Shown here: in pieces, positions 50,790-60,004 of the stretch | Position numbering within the stretch: position 1 is the first letter of the stretch | Layout: the number at the start of each line of letters is the position of its first letter | NCBI RefSeq assembly: GCF_049800955.1 | Contig: NZ_JBNAGA010000002.1 | Span: forward strand, 1 to 64,000 | Reading direction: 5' to 3' | DNA length: 64,000 nucleotides | From: JAKVBH01 sp049800955 | Lineage (GTDB): Bacteria > Pseudomonadota > Alphaproteobacteria > Rhodobacterales > Rhodobacteraceae | Translations under genes and position numbers: made by a program | The notes under the pieces: model-generated | What the model saw: the letters and a program-made list of their open reading frames with translations, nothing else | Told to the model about the DNA's origin: nothing | Databases searched by the model: none

Positions 50790-51679
50790 GGGCGGTCTTT
50801 GCTCTCTGCGTCATTCGCCACCATCGCGCGCCACAGGGCAAAGACGATCAGCAGCGTCATGAGGAAATACACGACCGAGCGCGCCGCCGCTGGCCCGTAG
50901 TTGAAGGCTTTGATCTCTTCGCCAAGATCCAGCGACAGGAAAGTCGTCGCGCTGCCCGGCCCGCCCGCATTGATGCCAAAAGCTTCGACGTAGATCATGA
51001 AACTGTCCATGAAGCGCAGCAAAAGCGCCATGAGCAAGACAGCCCGAAGCTTCGGCCATTCCACAAACCGAAAGACCTGCCAGCGCGATGCGCGATCAAT
51101 CGCGGCCGCCTGATATTGCGCGTCGGGGACACTGGCGAGGCCGGAGCTGGCCAGAATGACCACAAGTCCGATCCAATGCCATGTGTCCATGACAACGAGC
51201 AAAACCCACGTGTGCAGCGCGTTGAACTTGTGATCAAATCCGATGCCCGCCCAATCCATCGCGCGGCCCAGATAGCCTGTCTCGACGTTCATCAGGCTCA
51301 GCCAGATCGACGGGATCATGTTCCACGGCACGACAAGCGGCACGGCGACCAGAACAAGCGCCAAGGATTTGGCCCATCCCGTGCGCGGCAATGCCAGCGC
51401 AATCAGAAGCCCGAGCGGGAACTGGACCGCAATCACCAGAGCCGAAAAGGTCAGACTACGCCCAAAGCTCTCATAGAAGCGGCCGGACGTCAGCAGAGCG
51501 CTGTACCACTCAAGTCCGACCCAGAACTTGGCCTCAAGCGTGAACACCTCAAACAGCGAATGCCACGCATTGATCGCCAGCGGGATCACACCGACACAGG
51601 TCAACACCGCGAAAGCGGGAAGGAGATAGAGCCACGCATGGGGCCGGTGGTACCTCTGTCGCGCCAAATCCCAATCCAT
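50786..51679 (-). CDS. ABC transporter permease, paralogue of the GlpP-type protein
   Basis: A 297-residue MalF-like permease; AIDRASRWQVFRFVEWPKL and LLRFMDSFMIYVEAFGINAG mirror the GlpP-type protein at 44828. Six helices. First gene of a two-gene unit, 123 bases downstream of hpaI on the same strand, so it could be read as the tail of the aromatic operon. It would need ATPases and a binding protein from elsewhere, possibly the GlpST-type pair. Confidence 0.88.
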   Translation of the reverse strand: MDWDLARQRYHRPHAWLYLLPAFAVLTCVGVIPLAINAWHSLFEVFTLEAKFWVGLEWYSALLTSGRFYESFGRSLTFSALVIAVQFPLGLLIALALPRTGWAKSLALVLVAVPLVVPWNMIPSIWLSLMNVETGYLGRAMDWAGIGFDHKFNALHTWVLLVVMDTWHWIGLVVILASSGLASVPDAQYQAAAIDRASRWQVFRFVEWPKLRAVLLMALLLRFMDSFMIYVEAFGINAGGPGSATTFLSLDLGEEIKAFNYGPAAARSVVYFLMTLLIVFALWRAMVANDAESKDRP

Positions 51680-51802
51680 CCTAGAGCAACCCTCGCCTGA
51701 CTATGCCGCAGACAGGGCGTCATTTCGAGGCGTCAAAACAGACGCGCCCCGCTTAGAGAGACACGGCGGCCCAGCAAGCGCGAACAAGGCGCGATATGCG
51801 GA

Positions 51803-52594
51803 TCAGGTCGCGTCTGTGCCCTTCAAATGCTCTGAGGCTGCGCGCGCCGCCATCCGCATGTGATGGGCAAAGAGCGTGACATCGATCTCGGTTGCAATGA
51901 AGCTCGCCCCAAGCGCGCGGCATTGCTGTTGCAGCGCCTTGTCCAGCGTCAGGATGCCTGCGGCTTTTCCCGAGGCGACGATGCGTTTGATCGCATCGAG
52001 GATCGCGTCCTGCACCTCTGCGTCCCCGGGGTTGCCGATAAACCCCATGTCCGCGGCAAGATCCGCGGGACCGATGAAGACACCGTCGAGGCCTTCGACC
52101 GCAAGGATCTCATCGAGTTCGGCCATACCTTTGCGGTTTTCAACCTGAGCGATGAGGCAAATCTCCTCACGGGCGGTTGTAAGATAGTCGCTGATCGCGG
52201 AGAAATCAGACGCACGCGCCAGCGCCGAGCCCACGCCGCGCACCCCATGCGGCGGATAGGTCACCGCATCCACGAGGTCCCGCGCCTGCGCCGCGCTTTC
52301 CACCATCGGGATCAGAAGGGATTGCGCGCCTGCATCCAGCAATTGCTTGATGATCCACGTCTCGCCAACCGGCGGGCGCACCATGGCATGGCTGCCGCGC
52401 GCCGCGATGACCTGCAATTGCGCCGTGATGGAGCGCAGGTCATTGGGCGCATGTTCGCTATCCACCAAGAGCCAGTCAAAACCGGCCCCGGCGCTGATCT
52501 CGGCAACATAGGGATCAGCCAGACCGAGCCAACAGCCCAGTTGCACGTGACCTCTGGCGATGGCGGCTTTGAAGGGATTGTGGGGCGCGGGCAT
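51803..52594 (-). CDS. hpaI: 4-hydroxy-2-oxoheptanedioate aldolase
   Basis: A 263-residue class II HpcH/HpaI aldolase that splits 4-hydroxy-2-oxoheptane-1,7-dioate into pyruvate and succinate semialdehyde. The active-site segment GFDWLLVDSEHAPND lies near residues 38-52, GIRGVGSALARAS-type sequence near 117-128 and the metal-binding IAQVE near 147-151. GAGAGG lies upstream of the ATG. Last recognised hpa gene of the operon. Confidence 0.92.
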   Translation of the reverse strand: MPAPHNPFKAAIARGHVQLGCWLGLADPYVAEISAGAGFDWLLVDSEHAPNDLRSITAQLQVIAARGSHAMVRPPVGETWIIKQLLDAGAQSLLIPMVESAAQARDLVDAVTYPPHGVRGVGSALARASDFSAISDYLTTAREEICLIAQVENRKGMAELDEILAVEGLDGVFIGPADLAADMGFIGNPGDAEVQDAILDAIKRIVASGKAAGILTLDKALQQQCRALGASFIATEIDVTLFAHHMRMAARAASEHLKGTDAT

Positions 52595-52605
52595 AGGGGT
52601 TCCTC

Positions 52606-53406
52606 TCAGGCGAAAGCGATATCAACGACGCCAAACGGGCCGAAATCTGCGTGGATCTTTGTCCCGGATGGGCATTCGATCGGTCGGATAAAACTACCCG
52701 ACAGGATGATCTGGCCCGGTGCGATGCTTTGCCCATATTGCGCCATGCGGCGCGCCAGCCAAACCACACTTTCCACCGGATCGTTCAGCACGCCAGCGCC
52801 GAGGCCCGTCTCTTCAACCGCGCCATTGCGCGATGTGATGGCGCCGACCCAGCGCAGATCACATGCCGCAACGGCGTGCTTTTGCGGGCCCAGAACAACA
52901 CCCGCATTCGCGGCATTGTCGCTGATTGTGTCAAACACTGTGCGGGGCGCGCCGGTCTCGGGATCCACCCTCTGAATGCGAGTATCGAGGATCTCGATCG
53001 AGGGGGCGACATAATCGGTGGCTGCGATCACCTCGTCGCGGGTGACGTCCGGCCCACCAAGCGGCGCTTTCATGACAAAGGCTATTTCCGCCTCGATGCG
53101 GGGCTGGATGAAACGGCCCGCAGGCACCGTTGTGCCGTGCTCAAAGAGCATATCGTCAAACAGGATGCCGCTGTCTGGAACGTCGATGTTGAGCGCATAT
53201 TGCATGGCCTTCGACGTCAGCCCGATTTTCCACCCGATGATCCTGCGCCCCTGCTCCAGTTTCGCGCGGGCGATCGCATTCTGGATGGCATAGGCATCAT
53301 CCATCCCCATTTCCGGGTGACGTTTTGTCAGCAATCCGATCTGCGCGCCCGTGGCCTCGGCCTGCAAGAGATCAGCTGCGGCCTGTGCGTGGTCCTGCGG
53401 GGTCAT
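52606..53406 (-). CDS. hpaH: 2-oxo-hept-4-ene-1,7-dioate hydratase
   Basis: A 266-residue FAH-fold hydratase adding water to 2-oxo-hept-4-ene-1,7-dioate. The family signature IIGWKIGLTSKAMQ lies near residues 56-69, PRIEAEIAFVMKAPLGGPDV near 100-119 and GAGVLNDPVESVVWLARRM near 200-218. It overlaps hpaG by four bases and precedes hpaI by 11 bases, the order of the pathway steps. Confidence 0.93.
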   Translation of the reverse strand: MTPQDHAQAAADLLQAEATGAQIGLLTKRHPEMGMDDAYAIQNAIARAKLEQGRRIIGWKIGLTSKAMQYALNIDVPDSGILFDDMLFEHGTTVPAGRFIQPRIEAEIAFVMKAPLGGPDVTRDEVIAATDYVAPSIEILDTRIQRVDPETGAPRTVFDTISDNAANAGVVLGPQKHAVAACDLRWVGAITSRNGAVEETGLGAGVLNDPVESVVWLARRMAQYGQSIAPGQIILSGSFIRPIECPSGTKIHADFGPFGVVDIAFA

Positions 53407-54257
53407 GGCGCTTCATCCGCGACGGTGTTGCGCAGGGTGCCGATGCCGTTCACCTCCACCTCGACCACATCGCCGGGGCGCAGAAACTGCGGCGGATCGA
53501 GCCGCGCGCCCGAGCCCGTGGGCGTGCCTGTGACGATAATATCGCCGGGCTCTAAGGTCATGAAGGTGGAGATGTATTCGATCTCCCGGCGGATCGGGTG
53601 CATCATGCGAGAGAGCACATCGTCCTGCCGGACCTCGCCATTCACACGCGTGATGATACGGGCATCGTCCAGTTGCGCAGCATCGGTAAAGGGCACGAGC
53701 CACGGCCCCATGGCGCCGGATTTGTCCCAGTTCTTGCCCTGTGTGACGTTGAATTTCGCGTGCCGGACCCAATCGCGGATTGTCCCTTCATTGCACAGCG
53801 TGAGCGCGGCTATGTGATCATAGGCCTCGGCCTGTGCAATTCGCCGCCCGGACTTCCCGATGACAATCGCAACCTCGCCTTCATAATCGAGCTTGTCGCT
53901 CTCGGGCGGGCGGATCAGCGGCTGGTCATGGCCGGTAAACCCTGACGCAAAGCGCGGAAAGAGGGACATGTATTTGGGCTGTTCGGACCCGTCTTTATAT
54001 TCCGCGTTGCGATCGGGGAAATTCACACCGACGCAGAGGATGCGCCGGGCATTGGGCAGCACCATCTCATATTGAAATGCGCGATGGGTGACAGAGCGTC
54101 CCTGAGCAGCGGCAGCCAGATCGCCCAACCCACCGGCTTGCACCGCATCCAGCAATGTGGGCCAGTGAGGAAACGCCTCGTTGAGGGCAATCATGCCTGT
54201 ATCTGTCACGGCGCCATAATACATGCGGCCTGCGTTCGAAAAGGTTGCGAATTTCAT
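53403..54257 (-). CDS. hpaG: FAH-family 5-oxopent-3-ene-1,2,5-tricarboxylate decarboxylase-like protein
   Basis: A 284-residue fumarylacetoacetate-hydrolase-fold enzyme. Conserved parts are ILCVGVNFPDRNAEY near residue 72, DYEGEVAIVIGKSGRRI near 127-143 with the metal-binding Glu pair, and GDIIVTGTPTGSGARL near 244-259. Its place between hpaH and the decarboxylase gene gives the assignment. Enterobacterial HpaG is a two-domain fusion; here there is one domain, so only decarboxylation or both steps may be done by a homomer. A generic FAH hydrolase is the alternative. Confidence 0.8.
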   Translation of the reverse strand: MKFATFSNAGRMYYGAVTDTGMIALNEAFPHWPTLLDAVQAGGLGDLAAAAQGRSVTHRAFQYEMVLPNARRILCVGVNFPDRNAEYKDGSEQPKYMSLFPRFASGFTGHDQPLIRPPESDKLDYEGEVAIVIGKSGRRIAQAEAYDHIAALTLCNEGTIRDWVRHAKFNVTQGKNWDKSGAMGPWLVPFTDAAQLDDARIITRVNGEVRQDDVLSRMMHPIRREIEYISTFMTLEPGDIIVTGTPTGSGARLDPPQFLRPGDVVEVEVNGIGTLRNTVADEAP

Positions 54258-55651
54258 GTGATGGTCTCCCAGACCTCCTGCACGACTTGGGCCACAGCCA
54301 TAACGTCGTCGCGCGTGGTGTCGAACTGGCCCACCTGAACCCGAATGACCTTGCGCCCGGCAAAAGCCCCTTGGGTCAGGTAAATCCGCCCGTCATCATT
54401 GATGGCATCGACGAGCCGCTGCTGGGTGGCATCATCTCCCGGGCAGCGGAAGGAAAAGAGGCTGAGGATTGGGTCGGTTGTGATCTCGAAGCCCTCCAAG
54501 GCCCGGATCGCCTCACAGAGCTCTTCTGCCCAGGTGACGTGATTGCGAATGCGGGCCTGAAGGCCTTCCAGCCCATAGGCCCGGATCAGGAACCAGAGCT
54601 TCAGAGCGCGGAAGCGGCGGCCCAGCGGAATGGTCCATTCCGAATAATTCGTAACGACCCCGCCGGTTGTTTTCAGGTATTCGGGCTCGATCTTCAGCGT
54701 ATTGAGCTGCGGGGTTGCATCGCGCAGGAACTGGATCGAGCAATCAAACTGCGCACCAAGCCATTTGTGCGGATTGAACACGATGCTGTCATAGGCATCG
54801 ACGCCTTGCCAGAAGGCACTGCGGTATTCCGGGCAAATCATGGCGGATCCGGCCCAGGCCGCATCGAGATGCGTGTAGAGGTCATGCGCCTGCGCGACAG
54901 CTGCAACAGACGCGAGATCGTCAGACCCGCCAACGCCCGTGCCGCCTGTAATCGCAATGACACCTGCGGGCGTATGGCCTGCCGCAAGATCCGTGCGGAT
55001 TGCGGCATCAAGAGCGTCCGCCGGCATCCCGTAGCGCGGCCCCCGCCCCGGGATCTTGATCAGATTGTCTTGCCCGATGCCTGCCACCCAGCAGGCCCGG
55101 TCAATGGAGGAATGCACCTGATCAGAGCAATAGATCCGCAGCGCGCCTTTGCCTGCCAGCCCCGCACGATTGCCCGTATATCCCGTGGCCCGCTCGCGCA
55201 TTGTCAGGACCGCAGAGAGCGTCGCGGAAGAGGCGGAATCCTGGATCACCCCCGTGAACCCGTCCGCCAGTTCGAGGGCCTGACGCATCCAATCCACCAT
55301 ACGGCCTTCCAATTCGGTTGCCGCCGGGGAGGTTTGCCAAAGCATGCATTGCGCGGCGACCGTGTTGATCAGCTGTTCGGCCAACATCGAGGGCGGCGCG
55401 GCATTGGCAGGGAAATAGGCAAAGAAGCGCGGATGCTGCCAATGGGTCATGCCCGGCATGACGATCTCTTCGAAATCCCGCAAGATCCGGGCCATGTCTT
55501 CAGGTTGCTCCGGTGGCGCCGCGGGGAGTTGTGCGGCGATCTCACCGGGTTTGGTCTGTGCCCGAACGGGGCGGTCGCGCAGCGTTTCGTGATACTGCGC
55601 GCCCCATTCCGCGATCTGTTTGCTCCATCCCGCGAAATCGCCCCAATCCAT
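54254..55651 (-). CDS. PLP-dependent aromatic amino acid decarboxylase
   Basis: A 465-residue group II decarboxylase like DOPA/tryptophan/tyrosine decarboxylase. The PLP-binding lysine is Lys296 in FNPHKWLGAQFDCS; Asp263 (HLDAAWAGSA) and His180 are the cofactor-contacting residues. HPRFFAYFPANAAP near 73-86 matches the substrate-pocket region. Gene overlaps hpaG by four bases and lies three bases after the semialdehyde dehydrogenase. In this setting it may turn DOPA or tyrosine into an amine that feeds homoprotocatechuate. Other aromatic substrates are possible. Confidence 0.87.
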   Translation of the reverse strand: MDWGDFAGWSKQIAEWGAQYHETLRDRPVRAQTKPGEIAAQLPAAPPEQPEDMARILRDFEEIVMPGMTHWQHPRFFAYFPANAAPPSMLAEQLINTVAAQCMLWQTSPAATELEGRMVDWMRQALELADGFTGVIQDSASSATLSAVLTMRERATGYTGNRAGLAGKGALRIYCSDQVHSSIDRACWVAGIGQDNLIKIPGRGPRYGMPADALDAAIRTDLAAGHTPAGVIAITGGTGVGGSDDLASVAAVAQAHDLYTHLDAAWAGSAMICPEYRSAFWQGVDAYDSIVFNPHKWLGAQFDCSIQFLRDATPQLNTLKIEPEYLKTTGGVVTNYSEWTIPLGRRFRALKLWFLIRAYGLEGLQARIRNHVTWAEELCEAIRALEGFEITTDPILSLFSFRCPGDDATQQRLVDAINDDGRIYLTQGAFAGRKVIRVQVGQFDTTRDDVMAVAQVVQEVWETIT

Positions 55652-55654
55652 GGT

Positions 55655-57118
55655 TTATGCGTCCTCGATTCCGCCCATGCAGATATACTTTGTCTCCATG
55701 AAATCATCGAGGCCGTGGCGCGCGCCTTCGCGGCCGAGACCGGAGAATTTGACGCCGCCGAAAGGCGCTTCTGTCGTCGACACGTGGCCCGTGTTCACAC
55801 CGACCATCCCGTATTCCAGTGCTTCCGACACACGCCAGACCCGCGCGATATCGCGGCTGTAGAAGTAGGAGGCGAGGCCGAATTCCGTGGCATTGGCCGC
55901 ATGGATGGCGTCCGCCTCTGTCTCGAACTTGAAGAGCGGTGCGACCGGGCCAAAGGTTTCTTGCGTGGCAACGGCCATTTCGGAAGTCACGCCAGTCAGG
56001 ATGGTCGGCTCGAAAAACGTGCCGCCCAGACGGTGGGGCGCGCCGCCCAGCGTGACCTTTGCGCCCTTGTCGGTTGCATCCGCGATATGGCCACTGACCT
56101 TGGCCATCGCGGCCTCGTTGATCAGCGGGCCAAAGACCGTGCCGTCCTCAGCGCCATTGCCGACCTTGAGGCCCGACACCTTGGCCGCCAGCTTTTCGGC
56201 GAACGCGTCATAGACCCCGGCCTGCACGTAGATGCGGTTGGCGCAGACGCAGGTTTGGCCGTTGTTGCGAAACTTCGACAGGATCGCGCCGTCCACAGCC
56301 GCGTCGAGATCGGCATCGTCAAAGACGATAAAAGGCGCGTTGCCACCCAGCTCGAGGCCCAGCTTCTTGATTGTCGGCGCGCATTGTTCATAGAGCTTTG
56401 CCCCCACTCCGGTCGAGCCCGTGAAGGTCAGCTTGCGCACGACGGGGCTGCTGGTCAGCACGCCGCCGATGGTGGCCGCGTCGCCTGTGATGACCGAGAA
56501 GAGCCCATCCGGAAGGCCCGCTTCCTGCGCGAGGATCGCCATGGCAATGGCCGAGAACGGCGTCAGCTCGGAGGGTTTGAGCACCATCGCGCAGCCCGCC
56601 GCAAAAGCCGGTGCGGCCTTGCGGGCAATCATCGCATTGGGGAAGTTCCAAGGCGTGATGGCAGCGGTGACCCCGATGGGTTGCTTGATCGTCAGGATAC
56701 GTTTGTCGGGCGTGTTCGTCGGCGTGACATCGCCATATGCCCGGCGCCCTTCCTCGGCAAACCATTCAATGAAGGAAGCGCCATAGCCGATCTCGCCGCT
56801 GGCCTCAGAGAGCGGCTTGCCTTGCTCGGCCGTCAGGATTGCCGCCAGATCAGATTGATGCGCCATCATCAGATCGAACCAGCGCTTCAAGACATCAGAC
56901 CGGGCTTTTGCGGTCAACTTGGCCCAGGCCTTCTGCGCGGTTTCTGCGGCGGCAATGGCCTCTGTCGTCTCGGCCGCGCCGAGATCGGGCACATGCCCGA
57001 TTACCTCGCCGGTGGCGGGGTTGGTCACCGCAATGCCGGAGGCGTTCGCATCAATCCAGCGCGCACCTACAAGGGCGGCTTCACGGAGGAGGTCGGGGCG
57101 TTTTAGTGTCAGTGTCAT
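55655..57118 (-). CDS. gabD: Succinate-semialdehyde dehydrogenase
   Basis: A 487-residue NAD(P)-dependent aldehyde dehydrogenase. The catalytic Cys lies in FRNNGQTCVCANRIYVQ near residue 285-290, the typical GabD signature with TCVCANR; the catalytic Glu is in LELGGNAPFIVFDDADLD. It would oxidise the succinate semialdehyde released by HpaI, closing the path to the citric acid cycle. It overlaps hpaD by four bases, within the operon. A broader aldehyde range cannot be excluded. Confidence 0.9.
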   Translation of the reverse strand: MTLTLKRPDLLREAALVGARWIDANASGIAVTNPATGEVIGHVPDLGAAETTEAIAAAETAQKAWAKLTAKARSDVLKRWFDLMMAHQSDLAAILTAEQGKPLSEASGEIGYGASFIEWFAEEGRRAYGDVTPTNTPDKRILTIKQPIGVTAAITPWNFPNAMIARKAAPAFAAGCAMVLKPSELTPFSAIAMAILAQEAGLPDGLFSVITGDAATIGGVLTSSPVVRKLTFTGSTGVGAKLYEQCAPTIKKLGLELGGNAPFIVFDDADLDAAVDGAILSKFRNNGQTCVCANRIYVQAGVYDAFAEKLAAKVSGLKVGNGAEDGTVFGPLINEAAMAKVSGHIADATDKGAKVTLGGAPHRLGGTFFEPTILTGVTSEMAVATQETFGPVAPLFKFETEADAIHAANATEFGLASYFYSRDIARVWRVSEALEYGMVGVNTGHVSTTEAPFGGVKFSGLGREGARHGLDDFMETKYICMGGIEDA

Positions 57119-58098
57119 GGTGCTATGATCGGGCTTGCATTGATTTCAGATTCTTTGGTGTCCACACCCATAAAGGCTGTGCCGTGCTTGAACCAGCTTT
57201 CCGGGGCCGCCGCGCCCCAAAGAGTTTGGCGTTGCGGGTCTTTCAGATCCCATTTGATGGGCTCAAGATCGGGATCCACGGTTTGATAATCCGAGCAGTA
57301 GATCTCGATCCGGTGGCCGTCAGGGTCCAGAATGTAGAGGAAAAAGGCATTGGAAATGCCATGGCGGCCCGGCCCGCGTTCGATATGATCGACATAGCCT
57401 GTGGTTGCCATCAGATCGAGCAGATCAATGATATTCAGCGGCGTCGGCACCCAGAAGGCCACATGATGCAGGCGCGGACCTGTGCCATTGGTGAAGGCCA
57501 TATCATGCACGCCGCCCTTGCGATGCAGCCATGCCGCCCAGAGTTTCCCGCTCTCTTCATCTTCGGTATATTCCGTCACGCGGAAGCCGAAGTCAGAGTA
57601 GAAAGCAACGGACGCGTCGACATCATGACTAAAGCAATTGAAGTGATCGATCCGCAGCGGTTTGACCCCGCGATAGAGCGCATATTTCTGATGGATTGGC
57701 GCGAGGCGATCCATCTTGTGGTAGAATTCCAGCGGGATGCCCATGTTGTCTGACGTCAGCAGCGTCCGGCCCTGATAGGGCCGTTCGACCCATTGAGTGG
57801 GGCGTCCCTTGGCCCGGAAATAATTCTCTGCGCGGTCCAGATCTTCTTCGTCAAACGTCTTGAATCCGAGCACCTCAACGCTGGCCGGATGGTCGGATTT
57901 TTGCAGGATCAGGCAATGATGCCCGCGCTCTTCCATCGCGCGCAGGTAGATATGGCTGTCGCTTTCATCGGCGATCTGCAGGCCCAGGATTTCGGTGTAG
58001 AACTTCCGCGAGGCCGCGAGGTCTGTCACGTTAAGGCACACGTGGCTGAGGCGGATCGTGTTGAAATCGGGGTAGAGGTTTGGCGCAGGCACGGGCAT
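57115..58098 (-). CDS. hpaD: 3,4-dihydroxyphenylacetate 2,3-dioxygenase
   Basis: A 327-residue vicinal-oxygen-chelate extradiol dioxygenase that opens the homoprotocatechuate ring next to the hydroxyls. Candidate metal ligands are His152 (RIDHFNCFS), His211 or His212 (RLHHVAFW) and Glu265 (HRIEIYCSDY), at the positions known for the Brevibacterium/Arthrobacter enzymes. Two glyoxalase-like modules are visible. It is unrelated in fold to the enterobacterial LigB-type HpaD. Overlaps hpaE by one base (TGATG). Confidence 0.93.
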   Translation of the reverse strand: MPVPAPNLYPDFNTIRLSHVCLNVTDLAASRKFYTEILGLQIADESDSHIYLRAMEERGHHCLILQKSDHPASVEVLGFKTFDEEDLDRAENYFRAKGRPTQWVERPYQGRTLLTSDNMGIPLEFYHKMDRLAPIHQKYALYRGVKPLRIDHFNCFSHDVDASVAFYSDFGFRVTEYTEDEESGKLWAAWLHRKGGVHDMAFTNGTGPRLHHVAFWVPTPLNIIDLLDLMATTGYVDHIERGPGRHGISNAFFLYILDPDGHRIEIYCSDYQTVDPDLEPIKWDLKDPQRQTLWGAAAPESWFKHGTAFMGVDTKESEINASPIIAP

Positions 58099-59609
58099 CA
58101 GGATGCTCCCAGTTTTGGTATCTTGTGCTGGCCAGTCGCAAAACCGATGTGCTTTTGCTCCATGTAAAACTCGAAGGACCAGTCCCCCCCATCGCGGCCG
58201 ATGCCGCTGGCTTTGACGCCGCCAAAGGGCGTGGGCAGGTGGCGCACGTTTTCCGAGTTTACCCAGATCATGCCGGCCTCCAGCCTGTCGGTAAAACGCA
58301 AAGCCCGGGTCAGATCGTTGGTCCAGACATACCCCGTGAGGCCGTAGTCCGTGTCATTGGCGATTTCCAACGCCTCTTCCTCCGACGAGAAGGGGATGGA
58401 TGTCAGGACCGGGCCAAAGATTTCCTCCCGCGCGATGCGCATCTTGTTGTGGGCCTGCGTGAAAAGCGTCGGGCGCACGAAATAGCCCGAACGCTCCAGC
58501 GCCTCGCCGCCTGCAGCGATCACCGCCCCATCCTGTTTGGCGATGTCAAAATAGCCGGTGACCTTATCGAAATGTTCCTGCGACACCAGCGGGCCCACTT
58601 CGGTCTCAGGATCCAGCGGATGGCCCACGCGAATGTTGTTGACGCGCGCCACGAGCTTGGCCTCAAATGCCTCCCGGATCGTGTCTTGCACCAACAGACG
58701 AGACGAGGACGTGCAGCGCTCTCCGTTGATCGAGTAGATCATGAAGATCGCCGCATCGAGGGCGCGTTCCAGATCGGCATCCTCAAAGACGATGACGGGG
58801 TTCTTGCCACCAAGTTCCAGATGGTTCCGCTTGAGCGTGTCGGCGCCTTGCTTGGTGATCAAACTGCCCGTGCGGCTTTCGCCAACAAAGGCAATCGCCT
58901 TGATTTTCGGATGCTCGCAAAGTGCCTTGCCTGCGCCTTCGCCAAAACCGTTGACCGTATTGAGAACGCCGGGCGGCAGGCCTGCTTCCTCGGCGATCTC
59001 AACAAGGAGGCGGGCCGTGAGCGGTGAGGCCTCCGCGGGTTTGTGGACCACCGTGCAGCCCGCGGCGAGCGCCGGTGCGATCTTCCATGTCGAGAGCATG
59101 AAGGGCGTGTTCCACGGTGTGATCACCCCGACCGGGCCAATCGGAACCCGCGTCGTGATGTTCATCAAGGTGGGCGACTTCAAATGCTGCCCGTCGCGCG
59201 CCTGGACGACCTGATCCGCGAAGTAGCGGAAGTTTTCCGCTCCGCGCAGGGCTGCCTTGGACATGAACCGATAGGCCTGACCGGTATCCCAGCATTCGCA
59301 CAGCGCGATTTCTTCCGCGCGCGCTTCAATCCCCTCCGCAATGCGGAGGATGATTTTCTTGCGCTCCATGGCGGGCATATCGCGCCATGCGGGAAAGGCC
59401 TCATGGGCGGCTGTGGCGGCGGCGTCAATATCAGTGGCAGCGCCATGGGCCACATCGCAAATCACCGAGGCATCAACCGGCGAAAGCGTTTGAAACACGC
59501 CCTCTGAGCCCGCAACATCCTTGCCCGCGATCCGGTTTTGAATGCCCGTTTCGCGGAAGCGTTTCAGGAAACCGCCAAGCTTGGCGATATTGTCGTCCAG
59601 TATGCTCAT
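58098..59609 (-). CDS. hpaE: 5-carboxymethyl-2-hydroxymuconate semialdehyde dehydrogenase
   Basis: A 503-residue aldehyde dehydrogenase acting on the ring-opened product of HpaD. Catalytic Glu in HLELGGKNPVIVFEDADL and Cys in SINGERCTSSSRLLVQ near residue 300 are present; the YSINGERC form is typical of HpaE. It starts MSILDDNIAKLGGFLKRF. Overlaps hpaF by four bases and hpaD by one, with gene order hpaF-hpaE-hpaD. Confidence 0.94.
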   Translation of the reverse strand: MSILDDNIAKLGGFLKRFRETGIQNRIAGKDVAGSEGVFQTLSPVDASVICDVAHGAATDIDAAATAAHEAFPAWRDMPAMERKKIILRIAEGIEARAEEIALCECWDTGQAYRFMSKAALRGAENFRYFADQVVQARDGQHLKSPTLMNITTRVPIGPVGVITPWNTPFMLSTWKIAPALAAGCTVVHKPAEASPLTARLLVEIAEEAGLPPGVLNTVNGFGEGAGKALCEHPKIKAIAFVGESRTGSLITKQGADTLKRNHLELGGKNPVIVFEDADLERALDAAIFMIYSINGERCTSSSRLLVQDTIREAFEAKLVARVNNIRVGHPLDPETEVGPLVSQEHFDKVTGYFDIAKQDGAVIAAGGEALERSGYFVRPTLFTQAHNKMRIAREEIFGPVLTSIPFSSEEEALEIANDTDYGLTGYVWTNDLTRALRFTDRLEAGMIWVNSENVRHLPTPFGGVKASGIGRDGGDWSFEFYMEQKHIGFATGQHKIPKLGAS

Positions 59610-59995
59610 GGGCTGCTCTCCAGATGATCACGGACATTGCCAAATTTGGGAGACAGAGCCGCATCAATGTCGCGCATCTCAGCCGAAAGGGCGACGGAAT
59701 GCGTCTCCATCACGGGCGCCATCGCCTCCTTCAAAGCGGCAAAGATTTTTGTGATGGCGTCTTTCTTCACGTCCTCGGGCCGGCCTTCACGTAGCCGCAC
59801 AGAGAGATCGATGAACCCATGCTTTGGATCACCATCCGCCATCGCAACATGATCGACGCGGATCGCACGGACACGGATGCCGGGCGTTGGAAATGTCTCG
59901 ATGCTTGCCGCCGCCGCGCGAATGGCCTCACACAGCGCCTGCATATCCACAACCTCTTCGAGATTGGCAGAATACTCGATATGGAAATGCGGCAT
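59606..59995 (-). CDS. hpaF: 5-carboxymethyl-2-hydroxymuconate delta-isomerase
   Basis: A 129-residue small isomerase of the CHMI/tautomerase superfamily. MPHFHIEYSANLEEV has the catalytic amino-terminal Pro after the removed Met, and VRAIRVDHVAMADGD lies near residue 42-56. It moves the double bond after HpaE. First gene of the operon, with AAGGAA upstream and the promoter/operator region behind it. Confidence 0.92.
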   Translation of the reverse strand: MPHFHIEYSANLEEVVDMQALCEAIRAAAASIETFPTPGIRVRAIRVDHVAMADGDPKHGFIDLSVRLREGRPEDVKKDAITKIFAALKEAMAPVMETHSVALSAEMRDIDAALSPKFGNVRDHLESSP

Positions 59996-60004
59996 GTGAT
60001 TTCC

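Noticed and set aside
54245..57106. 953-codon plus-strand frame opposite the decarboxylase and GabD genes
   Set aside because: Both opposite genes have clear catalytic motifs; this frame has none.
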